In this document: positions 33,980-43,349 of the stretch, piece by piece | Position numbering within the stretch: position 1 is the stretch's first letter | How the letters are laid out: each line of letters opens with the position of its first letter | From: Chitinophagaceae bacterium | GTDB lineage: Bacteria; Bacteroidota; Bacteroidia; Chitinophagales; Chitinophagaceae | NCBI GenBank assembly: GCA_019638625.1 | Contig: JAHBTK010000007.1 | Coordinates: forward strand, 1-64,000 | Direction of reading: 5' to 3' | DNA length: 64,000 nt | The notes under the pieces: generated by a model | Told to the model about the DNA's origin: nothing | Seen by the model: the letters and a program-made list of their open reading frames with translations, nothing else | Database searches by the model: none | Translations under genes and position numbers: made by a program

Positions 33980-34432
33980 GTGAAAAATTTAGTTGTAGCA
34001 ATAGCAGTTTTAACGATCACAGCCGGTGCAAAAGCGCAAACAGGGTTCCAGTTTCTTTCCGCGCAACACCAGCAGGTAAAGTTTGACACAACTTTCAATG
34101 CTTATTTCATTGAAAACGAGGTAAGCGCTGTTTCCAGGATCGAGGTACAGGACAATATAATCTATTTCAGCTCTCATGCGGAAGTCAAACCATCAAAAGT
34201 GGTATTATCTAAAGATAAAATGCAGTATATCAATAATAAAGAGAGCTTTAGCGTAGTAGCTGAAGATGGCGAAGGGCTAACAGTAAAGGTCGCTTTCTGG
34301 TTCATTGATGGAGAACTGGAAGAAGTAAGTTATACCGATGCTGCAAAAGTGACTACCGCGTTTAAGAATATTACTATCAATCCTGAAGATATTTCCCAAA
34401 AGACAACCCGACCCCAACAGAACCGGCTTTAA
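33980..34432 (+). CDS. Small secreted protein of unknown family, paralog of the one at 48769..49212
   Basis: 150 residues from a GTG start. A signal peptide (LVVAIAVLTITAGAKAQ) is followed by a mature domain rich in beta strands: FDTTFNAYFIENE, then AFWFIDGELEEVSYTDAAKVTTAF and a C-terminal tail. I do not recognise the family. The protein is about 45-50% identical by eye to the one near 49 kb, with the FWFIDGELEEVS block shared exactly. The upstream 100 nt are also conserved, including GTTTTATATGAAAA and a dyad; relative to the paralog one nucleotide has changed the frame so that the upstream ATG (33964) is not in frame here. A terminator follows. Confidence 0.8.
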   Translation: MKNLVVAIAVLTITAGAKAQTGFQFLSAQHQQVKFDTTFNAYFIENEVSAVSRIEVQDNIIYFSSHAEVKPSKVVLSKDKMQYINNKESFSVVAEDGEGLTVKVAFWFIDGELEEVSYTDAAKVTTAFKNITINPEDISQKTTRPQQNRL

Positions 34433-34457
34433 ATCAGACGATCAATGTTACAAAGAG

Positions 34458-34484
34458 AGCTCCTGTTCCGGGGGCTTTTTTTAT
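34458..34484 (+). terminator. Terminator after the small secreted protein gene
   Basis: AGCTCC / GGGGCT stem (one G-U pair) with a short loop followed by TTTTTTT. It starts 26 nt after the stop codon. Confidence 0.75.
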
Positions 34485-34529
34485 TTGGCAGACTACCATT
34501 TGATAATTCATAAGCCTCCGGTATGCTGC

Positions 34530-37500
34530 CTATTCAGCTATTCCCAGGTTCTTTACAAAATCCGCCGGGCTTTTGCCAAATTGCCGGCTGAAATCCCTGC
34601 TGAAATTGGAAGGATGCTTATACCCTACCATATAAGAAACCTCATAAACTTTGAGGTTTTTTTCTTTAAGCAGTTCAGCGGCTCTTTTGAGCCGGATGAC
34701 ATTTATCAACTCATTAGGAGTGAGGTTTGAGATATCTTTTATTTTTCTGAAAAGCGTTGACCTGCTCATATTGAGATGCTTTGCCAGTTTTTCCGTATCA
34801 AGTTCTGCGTCATCAATATTGTACAGTATTACCGTTTGCAGCTCTTCCAAAAATTGTTCGTCCGCTTTTGAGTGCGCCATGGAACGCATATGCGCCAGCG
34901 GCGATTTATGGAAGAATTGCATCATCCTTTCCCTGTTGAGGAACATGCTTGCAATCTGGGCGTTGAGATGCGCCTGGGAGAAAGGCTTTTCAATATATGC
35001 CTCCGCGCCCAGTTCAAGTCCTTCTACCTTTGATTGGATGCTGTTTTTTGCGGTAAGCAGAATAAGGGGGATATGGCTGAACCTGATATCTGATTTCATG
35101 CGTTGGCAAAGTTCATATCCGTCCATTACCGGCATCATTACGTCGCTTACTACCAGTTGAATCGCTTTTTCTTCAAGTGTACGAAGCGCTTCAGCACCAT
35201 TGGAGGCAAGATATATAGAGTATTTTTCGGTGAGTTCTCCGGCAATAAAGGATAATATCTCCCGGTTATCGTCTACCAGCAGAATTCCCGGCTTTGAATG
35301 ATCTTCGGGCGTTGCAAAAAAATCAGCCTGCTGATCAGGTTCATCAGGCCGTTCCTGTGTAAGATTAAATTCCGGTTCCTGGTGAATAGGCAATCTTGCG
35401 GTAAATACATTTTTTCCGTCGTCCGAGGCGGTCAGTGTAAGTGATCCCTTGTGTAACTCCGCCAGCGACCGTGACAGGGCAAGCCCTATACCTGTGCCTC
35501 CCTCTTTTTTTTCATGTGAGCCGATCCTGAAAAACGGCTCAAATATTTTTTCTCTTAAAGCTGCGTCTGTTATCAACCCGTCATTCAGGATCTGTATGGT
35601 AAAATATTCGTCCTCGCTGTTGAAAGGAAGCAGTTTGATGCTGATATCGCGATCCGCATATTTTACGGCATTGTCTACAAGGTTGCTTATAATTTTAGTA
35701 AGGGCTTCCGGGTCTACATAGGCCTGCAAGGGTATGCGGGGCAGGTAGATCTGCATGTTTTTGCCTTTTTCATTTGCGGCAGGTTTAAAGCGTTCGTACA
35801 CATCCTGCAGCATACTGCTTATATTGGTTTTTACAAAGCTTAACCTGTAATGTTCATTTTCGGTCTTCCTGAAGTCAAGTAACTGGTTTGTTAGTTGAAT
35901 AAGGCGGTCAGTGTTCTTTTCCATCACAAGCAATTTTTCTTTAATTGAAGGATGGGTATCTGCAATACCCAGAATCTTTTCAAGAGGGAGCTTAATCAGG
36001 GTCAGGGGTGTTCTTATCTCGTGGGCTATATTGGTAAAAAAATCAATCTTGGACCGGTAGATCTCCTTATCCTTCTCGTGTTCCAACTGCTCAAAAAGTA
36101 CCTTATTTTTCTGTTCATTATACTTTTTATTATACCTGAGAATAATATAAAGAATACCCAATATTATCAAAAAATACAACACATAAGCGATATTACTTTT
36201 CCAGAACGGAGGCGTAATTTCCAATAGCAGTCTCGTGGTGGCTTCGTTCCATTCCCCTTTTTCGTTGGCTGCTTTTACCTGGAATTCATATTTGCCCGGC
36301 TGAAGGTCCGTGTAAAAAACTTTCCTGTTTTTTTTGAGATAAGTCCACCGGTCATCAAGCCCTTTTAAAAAGTAGGCGTATTCCACCATATCGGGGTTTG
36401 ATAACCGAAGCGCGGCAAAATCAAGACTCAGATTGTTTTGCAGGTGTGATAATCTGAGCTTCTTAATATTGGTTATGGAGCTGTTCATCATTGCAGCGCC
36501 ATAAGGCCGCTTCGCTTCAACTTCTTCATTATTGATTTGTATCCCTGTTAAATAAACGGGAGGAAAAGAGGTATCGGGCACAAGTCTTTGAGTATCGAAG
36601 CGGATCAGTCCGCCAACGCTGCCAAAATACATGATGCCCTTCATATCTTTATAGGCGGAATTATAATTGAACTGGTTGGTAAGCAACCCGCTGCTGCTCG
36701 TGAAAGTTCTGATCACGCCGGTTTCCGGACTCAGGTACACCAATCCCATTGAAGTGCTTACCCATAATTTCCCCCCATCATCTTCCAGTATACTGTACAC
36801 CATGTTGCTCGGCATTCCGCGGTGGGTGTTATACAGCGCAGTAATATTACCGGAATGGTCAATGCTCAGAAGCCCGTTTTCCGTTGCTACCCAAATACGA
36901 CCCGCACTGCTTTCAAACAAAAGGTTTACCCGGTCAGATGTAAGACCGGTGGTATCGTTTCGTTTCAGCTTTATGGCGCCTTTTTCTCCTGTTACGGGAT
37001 TGTAGTAGTACAGACCATCGCTGAAAGTGCCTCCCCATATTCTGCCGGTATTGTCTTCCAGCAGGCAGGTGTAAAAAAGATATTCAGGCATTTCGGTGAT
37101 CCTGGTAAAAGTATCGGCAGTTTTGTTATAAACATGTACGCCTTCTGCTGTAGCAAATAGCATTTTATCATCCCTGGTGCGGAGTATGGAATGGATGAAA
37201 TTATTCCTGAGCATTCCCGGCCGGGCGCCTGAAGTATAACGACGTATTACTTTAAGCGTATTGATGTTGATCACATCTATGCCATGATAAAAATAACCAA
37301 CCCATAGTTCATCATCAATGGCAGCCAAACCATGAACGTTGTGGTGCGCTATATCCCCGGACTTTTTGTTGTCCGAAAAATTTTTAAATCTTCCGCTTGC
37401 AGGGTCCATCATATTAAGCCCCGCATCTTCCGTTCCCACCCATATCCTGCCATATTTATCCTGTACGATTTCTCTTACCGCATTCCCGCTTATGGCGTGT

Positions 37501-38516
37501 TTCCCCCCGGGGTAAAATTTTTCAAAATGGTTGAACTGCCTGGGCATGTAATTGAGCCCTCCAAAATAAGTACCCGCCCAGATACCGCCTTCCGCGTCTT
37601 TACATAAAGCATACACTGCATTGTCAGATAAAGAATAAGGGTCGCCCTGTTGCCTGGTAATATTGATGATGTTATTAGTCTCCTTATTCCAGGTATAAAT
37701 GCCTGATTCCGTTCCGATCCAGTATTCATTGTTCCCCGCGGCAATACATTCCCGGACATAGATCTCCGTACCCTTGTTGTCTATCCTGATAAGAGGGATT
37801 GCCTCTTTTGTTTCCGTATTGTATAATAAAAGCCCCCGCATACTGGTGCCCACCAGTATATTTTTGTCATCTACCGGTAACAGGCATTCTATAAAGCGGC
37901 TGACCTTGTTGTTCGTTTCATGTACCACCTGGTGCCATATAAGGTTACCCGAGTCATCAAGGCTGGCTGTCTTCCCCTCTGCAAATCCGATCCATATTTG
38001 TTTTCCGGCGGAAATGTTCATGCAGGAAGCGTTCATCTCTGCGGCACCCTGCAGCAGGATTGATTTTCCGGAAACATTATCATATCGATAGATCCTTCCG
38101 TCCATTATATACCATAGTTCTCCCCCGGCATTGAACGCAATGCCGCTTACCCTGCCATTGGGAGAAGAAGATAACAGGGTGAACTTTTCGGTTTGTATAT
38201 CCAGCCTGTACAAGCCGTTATAAGTGCCTACCAGTATATTTCCTGCGGCGTCTTCTACCAGCTTATAAATGGAGTTGCTGCCTATGCTTTCAGGGTCGCC
38301 TTCAATATTCCGGTAAATCTTGAATTTGTATCCGTCATAACGATTCAGCCCGTCTTTGGTGGCAAACCACATAAAGCCCCTGCTGTCCTGCAGAATGGAC
38401 ATTACAGAGTTGTACGATAATCCGTTTTCCACTTTGAAATGGCGGAAATTGAATTGCTGAGCCTGTAACCGCACAACAATCGTTAGTAGTAATATGAGGT
38501 ATAAGCGATTTCTCAT
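34530..38516 (-). CDS. Hybrid two-component system regulator (HTCS) of the adjacent polysaccharide locus
   Basis: 1328 residues in one chain. Signal peptide (LYLILLLTIVVRLQAQ), then two seven-bladed propellers of Reg_prop repeats (about 22-660; repeats such as DSRGFMWFATKDGLNRYDG), a Y_Y_Y domain (about 700-765), a membrane helix (near 780-800), HisKA with phospho-acceptor H832 (HEIRTP), HATPase with VDNAVKYA and TGIGLALSRS, a receiver domain with acceptor D1125 (SDVMMPVMDG) and a C-terminal AraC-type helix-turn-helix (NMSRSTLFRKIK and GYKHPSNFSRDF). HTCS proteins sense a glycan fragment in the periplasm and activate their neighbouring utilization locus. It is divergent from the susC-like gene. 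Confidence 0.96.
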   Translation of the reverse strand: MRNRLYLILLLTIVVRLQAQQFNFRHFKVENGLSYNSVMSILQDSRGFMWFATKDGLNRYDGYKFKIYRNIEGDPESIGSNSIYKLVEDAAGNILVGTYNGLYRLDIQTEKFTLLSSSPNGRVSGIAFNAGGELWYIMDGRIYRYDNVSGKSILLQGAAEMNASCMNISAGKQIWIGFAEGKTASLDDSGNLIWHQVVHETNNKVSRFIECLLPVDDKNILVGTSMRGLLLYNTETKEAIPLIRIDNKGTEIYVRECIAAGNNEYWIGTESGIYTWNKETNNIINITRQQGDPYSLSDNAVYALCKDAEGGIWAGTYFGGLNYMPRQFNHFEKFYPGGKHAISGNAVREIVQDKYGRIWVGTEDAGLNMMDPASGRFKNFSDNKKSGDIAHHNVHGLAAIDDELWVGYFYHGIDVININTLKVIRRYTSGARPGMLRNNFIHSILRTRDDKMLFATAEGVHVYNKTADTFTRITEMPEYLFYTCLLEDNTGRIWGGTFSDGLYYYNPVTGEKGAIKLKRNDTTGLTSDRVNLLFESSAGRIWVATENGLLSIDHSGNITALYNTHRGMPSNMVYSILEDDGGKLWVSTSMGLVYLSPETGVIRTFTSSSGLLTNQFNYNSAYKDMKGIMYFGSVGGLIRFDTQRLVPDTSFPPVYLTGIQINNEEVEAKRPYGAAMMNSSITNIKKLRLSHLQNNLSLDFAALRLSNPDMVEYAYFLKGLDDRWTYLKKNRKVFYTDLQPGKYEFQVKAANEKGEWNEATTRLLLEITPPFWKSNIAYVLYFLIILGILYIILRYNKKYNEQKNKVLFEQLEHEKDKEIYRSKIDFFTNIAHEIRTPLTLIKLPLEKILGIADTHPSIKEKLLVMEKNTDRLIQLTNQLLDFRKTENEHYRLSFVKTNISSMLQDVYERFKPAANEKGKNMQIYLPRIPLQAYVDPEALTKIISNLVDNAVKYADRDISIKLLPFNSEDEYFTIQILNDGLITDAALREKIFEPFFRIGSHEKKEGGTGIGLALSRSLAELHKGSLTLTASDDGKNVFTARLPIHQEPEFNLTQERPDEPDQQADFFATPEDHSKPGILLVDDNREILSFIAGELTEKYSIYLASNGAEALRTLEEKAIQLVVSDVMMPVMDGYELCQRMKSDIRFSHIPLILLTAKNSIQSKVEGLELGAEAYIEKPFSQAHLNAQIASMFLNRERMMQFFHKSPLAHMRSMAHSKADEQFLEELQTVILYNIDDAELDTEKLAKHLNMSRSTLFRKIKDISNLTPNELINVIRLKRAAELLKEKNLKVYEVSYMVGYKHPSNFSRDFSRQFGKSPADFVKNLGIAE

Positions 38517-38696
38517 TCCCGGTACAATTTAAAACAATTGCAGGTTTAGTTGACTGAGTGGAATGATTTGATAAGATTTTGATACGATATGGAAAGCCGG
38601 TCTCTGGCTAAATAAATTACTTTGAAAGAGGAATACAGCCTGGAATAACTATTGCTTTGGCTTCAGGCTGATTTTTGGATTTCAAAACCATATGAT

Positions 38697-41681
38697 ATGA
38701 TAAAACGACTGCTTAACAGAATTGCCGTGCTGTTCATGCTCCTGCTGATCAGCTTGGCCTCCAGGGCGCAGCAAACGCATAGAGGCGTTGTGCGTGGCGT
38801 CGGGGGAGAAGCACTGACGGGTGCTACTATTGTTTCCAAATCAACAAATACTTCCGCTGTTTCCGGCCCCGATGGAGAATTCAGCATCCAGGCGTCTTCA
38901 GGGGATGTTTTGATTGTGAGCTATGTAGGTTATGTAACAAAAGAAGTTACTGCAGGAGGTTCCGGCTTTATTGAAATTATCCTGTCGGCTGTTTCCGAAG
39001 ACCTGCAGCAGGTAGTGGTGGTGGGATACGGTACACAGCGTAAAAAGGACCTTACGGGAGCTATCGCTGTGGTGGACCCGAATGATTTGAAAAAGAGGCA
39101 GGCTACTACTGTGGCGGAAGCGTTACAGGGGCTTGCTTCGGGCGTGTATGTAAGGGCATCCGGTCGTCCCGGTTCGGAAGCGAATGTGCAGATACGCGGC
39201 GTTAAGAACTTAAGCAATACCAATCCGTTGTATGTGATCGATGGATTGATCACTACCGCTAACCGTGATTTTAATCCCAACGATATTGAGTCGATACAGA
39301 TCCTTAAAGATGCGTCTGCTGCCGCGATATATGGTTCAAGAGCTGCCAATGGTGTAATTATTATTACCACTAAAAGCGGCCGCCAGGGTCCCATGAAAGT
39401 AGATGTTAGTGTTAAATCGAGCTTGCAGGTAATGCCGCGTTATAAGCTGGCAGAAACGGAGGAGTTTGCGCGGCTGAATTATATGGCATACGATAATGCC
39501 GGTGTTGCCCGCCAGGACCTTGCGCTGGAAAATAATACCAACTGGCAGGATGCAGCTTATCAGACCGGTGTGATGAATGACGTTAACACCTCGTTTTCCG
39601 GCGGAGGGAACAGTGGCATCTATATGGTTTCCGCGAATTACTTCGGCAACAAAGGAACGGTTATCAGTACTAATTTCAACCGCCTTACCTTACGGGTAAA
39701 CTCACAAGGGTCAAAAGGCATTTTCAGTATTGGTGAAAACATTGCTATTTCAAATGCGAAATCAGATGAAATATCAGGAAACCCCGTGGCTGATGTGGTC
39801 AGGTTATTGCCGACTATTCCCGTTTACGACGAAAACAACCCTGGCGGGTATGGTTATGGAAATGAAGCCAAAGCCCGCACATTTGGTACCAACCCCGTTG
39901 CTATCGCGGATCTGGAAGACCGTACCAATACCAATTTTCGCGTAAGGGGTAACCTTTGGAGCGAGCTCAAATTTACACCGTGGTTGAAATACAGGTTTAA
40001 TGCCGGTTTGGAAACCAGCTACGACAACTATAAGTATCTGCGCAAAGAGGGAAACTGGACTTTGAACCAGCCATACGATCCGGCAATTGCCAACCAGAAT
40101 ATGGCCAGATTCTTTTCTACACAAATAGATAATACCCTCACATTCACCAAACAATTCGGCAGGCATGATGTGAACTTCGTGGCTGGTCAAACGTACCAGA
40201 GAGACCGCTATGAACAGATATGGGGAACAAAGCGGAATTTGCTTGTGAATCCTGCCGGGGGATATTACAGCACGCTCGACCAGGGCAATGAACCGCAAAC
40301 CGGCGGGTATATCACCGAGGCGGTTATATTGTCTTACCTGGGCAGATTGGAATATAAGTTTGATGATAAATACATTATCAATGCAGTATTACGCCGTGAC
40401 GGAACCAGCCGTTTGAGTCCCAGTAAACGTTGGGGGAATTTCCCTTCTGTTTCTGCCGCGTGGCGTATCAGCAGGGAAGGATTTTTTAACGTATCATGGG
40501 TGGATGACCTGAAACTGCGCGGAAGCTACGGAACACTGGGCAGCAGCAATATCGGCGCCTGGGATTACCTGGCTGTAATCAACACTTTCAGTACGATTGC
40601 GATGGGTACCAGTCAAACCATTCTGCCGGGAGCTACTCAGGTACGGCTTGTAAACCAGGACCTGGGTTGGGAAAAGCTTGTTCAGAAGAACATCGGGCTG
40701 GATGCCTCCCTGTTCAACAACCGGTTAACGGTAACGGCGGAATATTTTAATGCTACTACAAAGGATGTACTCACGTCAATGCCTATCGCTTATACTACAG
40801 GTAATGATGGCGGTAACCCTGTGGTCAACGCTGCCACGGTGCGTAATACCGGCTTTGAACTTTCCGCCACTTATCGTAAGGAGGGCAACTTCGGTTACAG
40901 CATTGGCGTAAACCTGTCTACACTTAGAAATAAGGTACTGAACCTGGGATATGGCAGAACGAAAATTTATGTAGGCAATACTGTCAGTGAAATAGGGCAG
41001 CCGTTGGGTATGTGGTATGTGTTGCAAACAGATGGTTTGTTCCAAAGCCAGGAGGAAATTGATAATTATAAAAATAAGGACGGTATCGTAATACAGCCTT
41101 CCGCAAAACCGGGCGACATCCGTTTTAAAGATAATAACGGAGACGGGCAGATCACCAACTCCGATAAGGTGGTAGTAGCAAGTCCCTGGCCTAAGTTTGA
41201 AACGGGGATTAATCTCGGTGCGAACTGGAAAGGTTTTGAGCTGACCATGCAATGGTTCGGGTCATTCGGACATAAAGTATATAACACATACAGGAGCCTG
41301 GTAGATCGCTTTGATGATAACTCCAACTACCGCGCCGGTGTAAAACCATGGACCCCGGAAAACCCCAATACCGATTTTCCAAGAGTAGTGTATGCATCTA
41401 CCCTCAATTCAAGAGGTGATACCGACCGCTGGCTGGAGCCCGGAAGTTTCCTGAGATTGAAATATGCAGGGCTTTCCTATTCCCTGCCGGAAGGTCTGGT
41501 TAAAAAAATCGGCTTCAGCAATGCGCAGGTTTCCGTATCGGGGCAAAACCTGATCACCATTACCAAATTCACCAGCATTGATCCGGAGTTCAACAATGCC
41601 AGCATCTATGAAAGAGGTGTAGAAGCATTCATTTATCCGAATGTAAAAGTGGCAAGTGTCGGTTTGTCTTTCGGATTTTAA
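38697..41681 (+). CDS. SusC/RagA-family TonB-dependent outer-membrane transporter
   Basis: 994 residues from the ATG at 38697; an in-frame TTG at 38652 adds 15 residues ahead of the signal peptide and is rejected. Signal peptide IAVLFMLLLISLASRAQ, then a carboxypeptidase-regulatory-like domain (GVVRGVGGEALTGATI to SYVGYVTKEV), the VVVVGYGTQRKKDLTGAI box at the start of the plug, the plug with YVIDGLI and SIQILKDASAAAIYGSRAANGVI-type sequence, and a 22-stranded barrel ending in Phe (ASVGLSFGF). It imports oligosaccharides together with the SusD-like lipoprotein, powered by TonB. It is the first gene of the locus controlled by the divergent HTCS. Confidence 0.97.
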   Translation: MIKRLLNRIAVLFMLLLISLASRAQQTHRGVVRGVGGEALTGATIVSKSTNTSAVSGPDGEFSIQASSGDVLIVSYVGYVTKEVTAGGSGFIEIILSAVSEDLQQVVVVGYGTQRKKDLTGAIAVVDPNDLKKRQATTVAEALQGLASGVYVRASGRPGSEANVQIRGVKNLSNTNPLYVIDGLITTANRDFNPNDIESIQILKDASAAAIYGSRAANGVIIITTKSGRQGPMKVDVSVKSSLQVMPRYKLAETEEFARLNYMAYDNAGVARQDLALENNTNWQDAAYQTGVMNDVNTSFSGGGNSGIYMVSANYFGNKGTVISTNFNRLTLRVNSQGSKGIFSIGENIAISNAKSDEISGNPVADVVRLLPTIPVYDENNPGGYGYGNEAKARTFGTNPVAIADLEDRTNTNFRVRGNLWSELKFTPWLKYRFNAGLETSYDNYKYLRKEGNWTLNQPYDPAIANQNMARFFSTQIDNTLTFTKQFGRHDVNFVAGQTYQRDRYEQIWGTKRNLLVNPAGGYYSTLDQGNEPQTGGYITEAVILSYLGRLEYKFDDKYIINAVLRRDGTSRLSPSKRWGNFPSVSAAWRISREGFFNVSWVDDLKLRGSYGTLGSSNIGAWDYLAVINTFSTIAMGTSQTILPGATQVRLVNQDLGWEKLVQKNIGLDASLFNNRLTVTAEYFNATTKDVLTSMPIAYTTGNDGGNPVVNAATVRNTGFELSATYRKEGNFGYSIGVNLSTLRNKVLNLGYGRTKIYVGNTVSEIGQPLGMWYVLQTDGLFQSQEEIDNYKNKDGIVIQPSAKPGDIRFKDNNGDGQITNSDKVVVASPWPKFETGINLGANWKGFELTMQWFGSFGHKVYNTYRSLVDRFDDNSNYRAGVKPWTPENPNTDFPRVVYASTLNSRGDTDRWLEPGSFLRLKYAGLSYSLPEGLVKKIGFSNAQVSVSGQNLITITKFTSIDPEFNNASIYERGVEAFIYPNVKVASVGLSFGF

Positions 41682-41699
41682 TACCTAAACATATCTGTT

Positions 41700-43232
41700 A
41701 TGAAATATATACAATCAACTATAATTATTCTGATCACCTTCGTGCTGATTTCTTCCTGCAGAAAATCGGTGCTGGATGTGGAAAATCCAAATACACTTAC
41801 GGAAGATGTATTCTGGAAAACCGAGTCGGACGCGCAAAAAGGTCTGAACGCGGCTTATGCCATGTTTTACAAACCCGGGCTTTGGTCAAGATGGATCTAC
41901 TTCAGGCTGGATCTTACCTCCGATGAGGGGTTCAGCAACAGCCCCTGGGTAGAATTGGCCGACTGGACCCGTTTCCAGTATATCAATTACAATTTTTGGG
42001 AAGGTAATGTCAATACCTGGAGAGATACTTATAAAGCGGTTTTTCGCCTGAACCAGGTACTGGCGAATGTGGTGGATATTAATTTCTCCAACCCGGCGGC
42101 AAAGGAGCAGTTAATTGGCGAAGCAAAGTTCCTGCGGGGGTTGCATTACTATTACGCGGGTCTGATGTGGGAAAATATCCCGCTTGTGCTGGATCCCTCA
42201 AAACCGGATGATCTTCCGGCACAAAGCACGCTGGACCAGGTATGGACGCAGGTGGAAAAAGACTGGACGGAAGCGCTTGCAGCGTTATCTGTTTCTTATG
42301 GTGCGGCAGATGTAGGAAGACCTACCAAAGGGGCTGTGCGGGGATATCTTGCACGCTTATATATGCAGCAGCGTAAATGGACTGAGGCGAAAGCAGCGCT
42401 TGATTATTTTTTTACCGGTGAAGGGATGGGCCGCTATTCGCTTGTAACCAATTACAATGATAATTTTACGGACCTTAATGAAAACAACAGCGAGTCCGTT
42501 TTTGAGATCCAGTTTTCCGATGTGAACAAAGGAGGTGATGGGGATGGTGTGAATCAAACCATGAGCACCAACCGCCCGCAGTTCTTTGCGCCCCGAGGTA
42601 TTGGCTGGTCTGACGGACAAGCCCGCTATTGGGTGGTGGATGAGTTTAAAAAAGAAAAGACCATTGACGATAATATAGATCCACGGTTACGGTACACCCT
42701 GTTTTATCCCGCACTGGAAGCCGATTTTGGTGATAAAGTATATGGACGCAACTGGGAGTGGGGGGCACAGGAAGCTTGGTTCCGTAAATATTCCCGCGAT
42801 TATTACAGAACCAATGAAGATTATTTTGCGCAAAACAATTTCAGATTGCTCCGCTATGCCGATATTTTGTTGATGTACGCAGAAGTACTGAATGAGTTAG
42901 ACCAGACAGCCGATGCCTATCAGTATGTAAACACCGTGAGAGCCAGGGTAGGGATGGCTCCTTTAGCTACCGCCTACCCGGCCATCGGTACTGACAAAAC
43001 ACTTTTCCGGAACAGGCTGAAAGTGGAAAGAGTGCTGGAGCTTTGCGGTGAAAGTGTGCGTTGGGCCGATCTGAAAAGATGGGGTGATCTTGAAACGCAG
43101 GCGGGGGTTGATATCATAAAGCAACGTGATCCCGATTTCAACAATTTTGTAGTGGGTAAGCATATCCGGCTTCCCCTGCCCCAGATTGAAGTGGAGAATA
43201 ATACAAACCTTCAGCAGAATAACCAGTATTGA
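41700..43232 (+). CDS. SusD/RagB-family glycan-binding lipoprotein
   Basis: 510 residues. Lipoprotein signal LITFVLISSC with the lipidated cysteine C20. The all-helical SusD fold is indicated by the tetratricopeptide-like segment AKFLRGLHYYYAGLMWENIPLVL, by GRPTKGAVRGYLARLYMQQRKWTEA, and by the C-terminal ADILLMYAEVLNEL and RVLELCGESVRWADLKRWGDL blocks. It sits on the cell surface as a lid over the SusC-like transporter and captures the glycan. It follows susC by 18 nt, so they are co-transcribed. Confidence 0.97.
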   Translation: MKYIQSTIIILITFVLISSCRKSVLDVENPNTLTEDVFWKTESDAQKGLNAAYAMFYKPGLWSRWIYFRLDLTSDEGFSNSPWVELADWTRFQYINYNFWEGNVNTWRDTYKAVFRLNQVLANVVDINFSNPAAKEQLIGEAKFLRGLHYYYAGLMWENIPLVLDPSKPDDLPAQSTLDQVWTQVEKDWTEALAALSVSYGAADVGRPTKGAVRGYLARLYMQQRKWTEAKAALDYFFTGEGMGRYSLVTNYNDNFTDLNENNSESVFEIQFSDVNKGGDGDGVNQTMSTNRPQFFAPRGIGWSDGQARYWVVDEFKKEKTIDDNIDPRLRYTLFYPALEADFGDKVYGRNWEWGAQEAWFRKYSRDYYRTNEDYFAQNNFRLLRYADILLMYAEVLNELDQTADAYQYVNTVRARVGMAPLATAYPAIGTDKTLFRNRLKVERVLELCGESVRWADLKRWGDLETQAGVDIIKQRDPDFNNFVVGKHIRLPLPQIEVENNTNLQQNNQY

Positions 43233-43264
43233 GTTTCGATTTTGTAAAATAAATTGTCGCGTAC

Positions 43265-43320
43265 AAAAACCTATAGGGTTTGCCGGGCAAAATTGCTGTG
43301 CTGAAAACTCTGTAGGTTTA
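43265..43320. repeat. REP-like palindromic element, copy 2
   Basis: Arms ACCTATAGGGTTT and AAAACTCTGTAGGT pair with two G-U wobbles; the centre has TTGCCGGGC and GCTGTGCTG. It lies in the 117-nt gap between the susD-like and GH43 genes and could attenuate or stabilise the mRNA. Confidence 0.7.
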
Positions 43321-43349
43321 ATAGCGCTGTTGTTTATTAAACAGGATGA

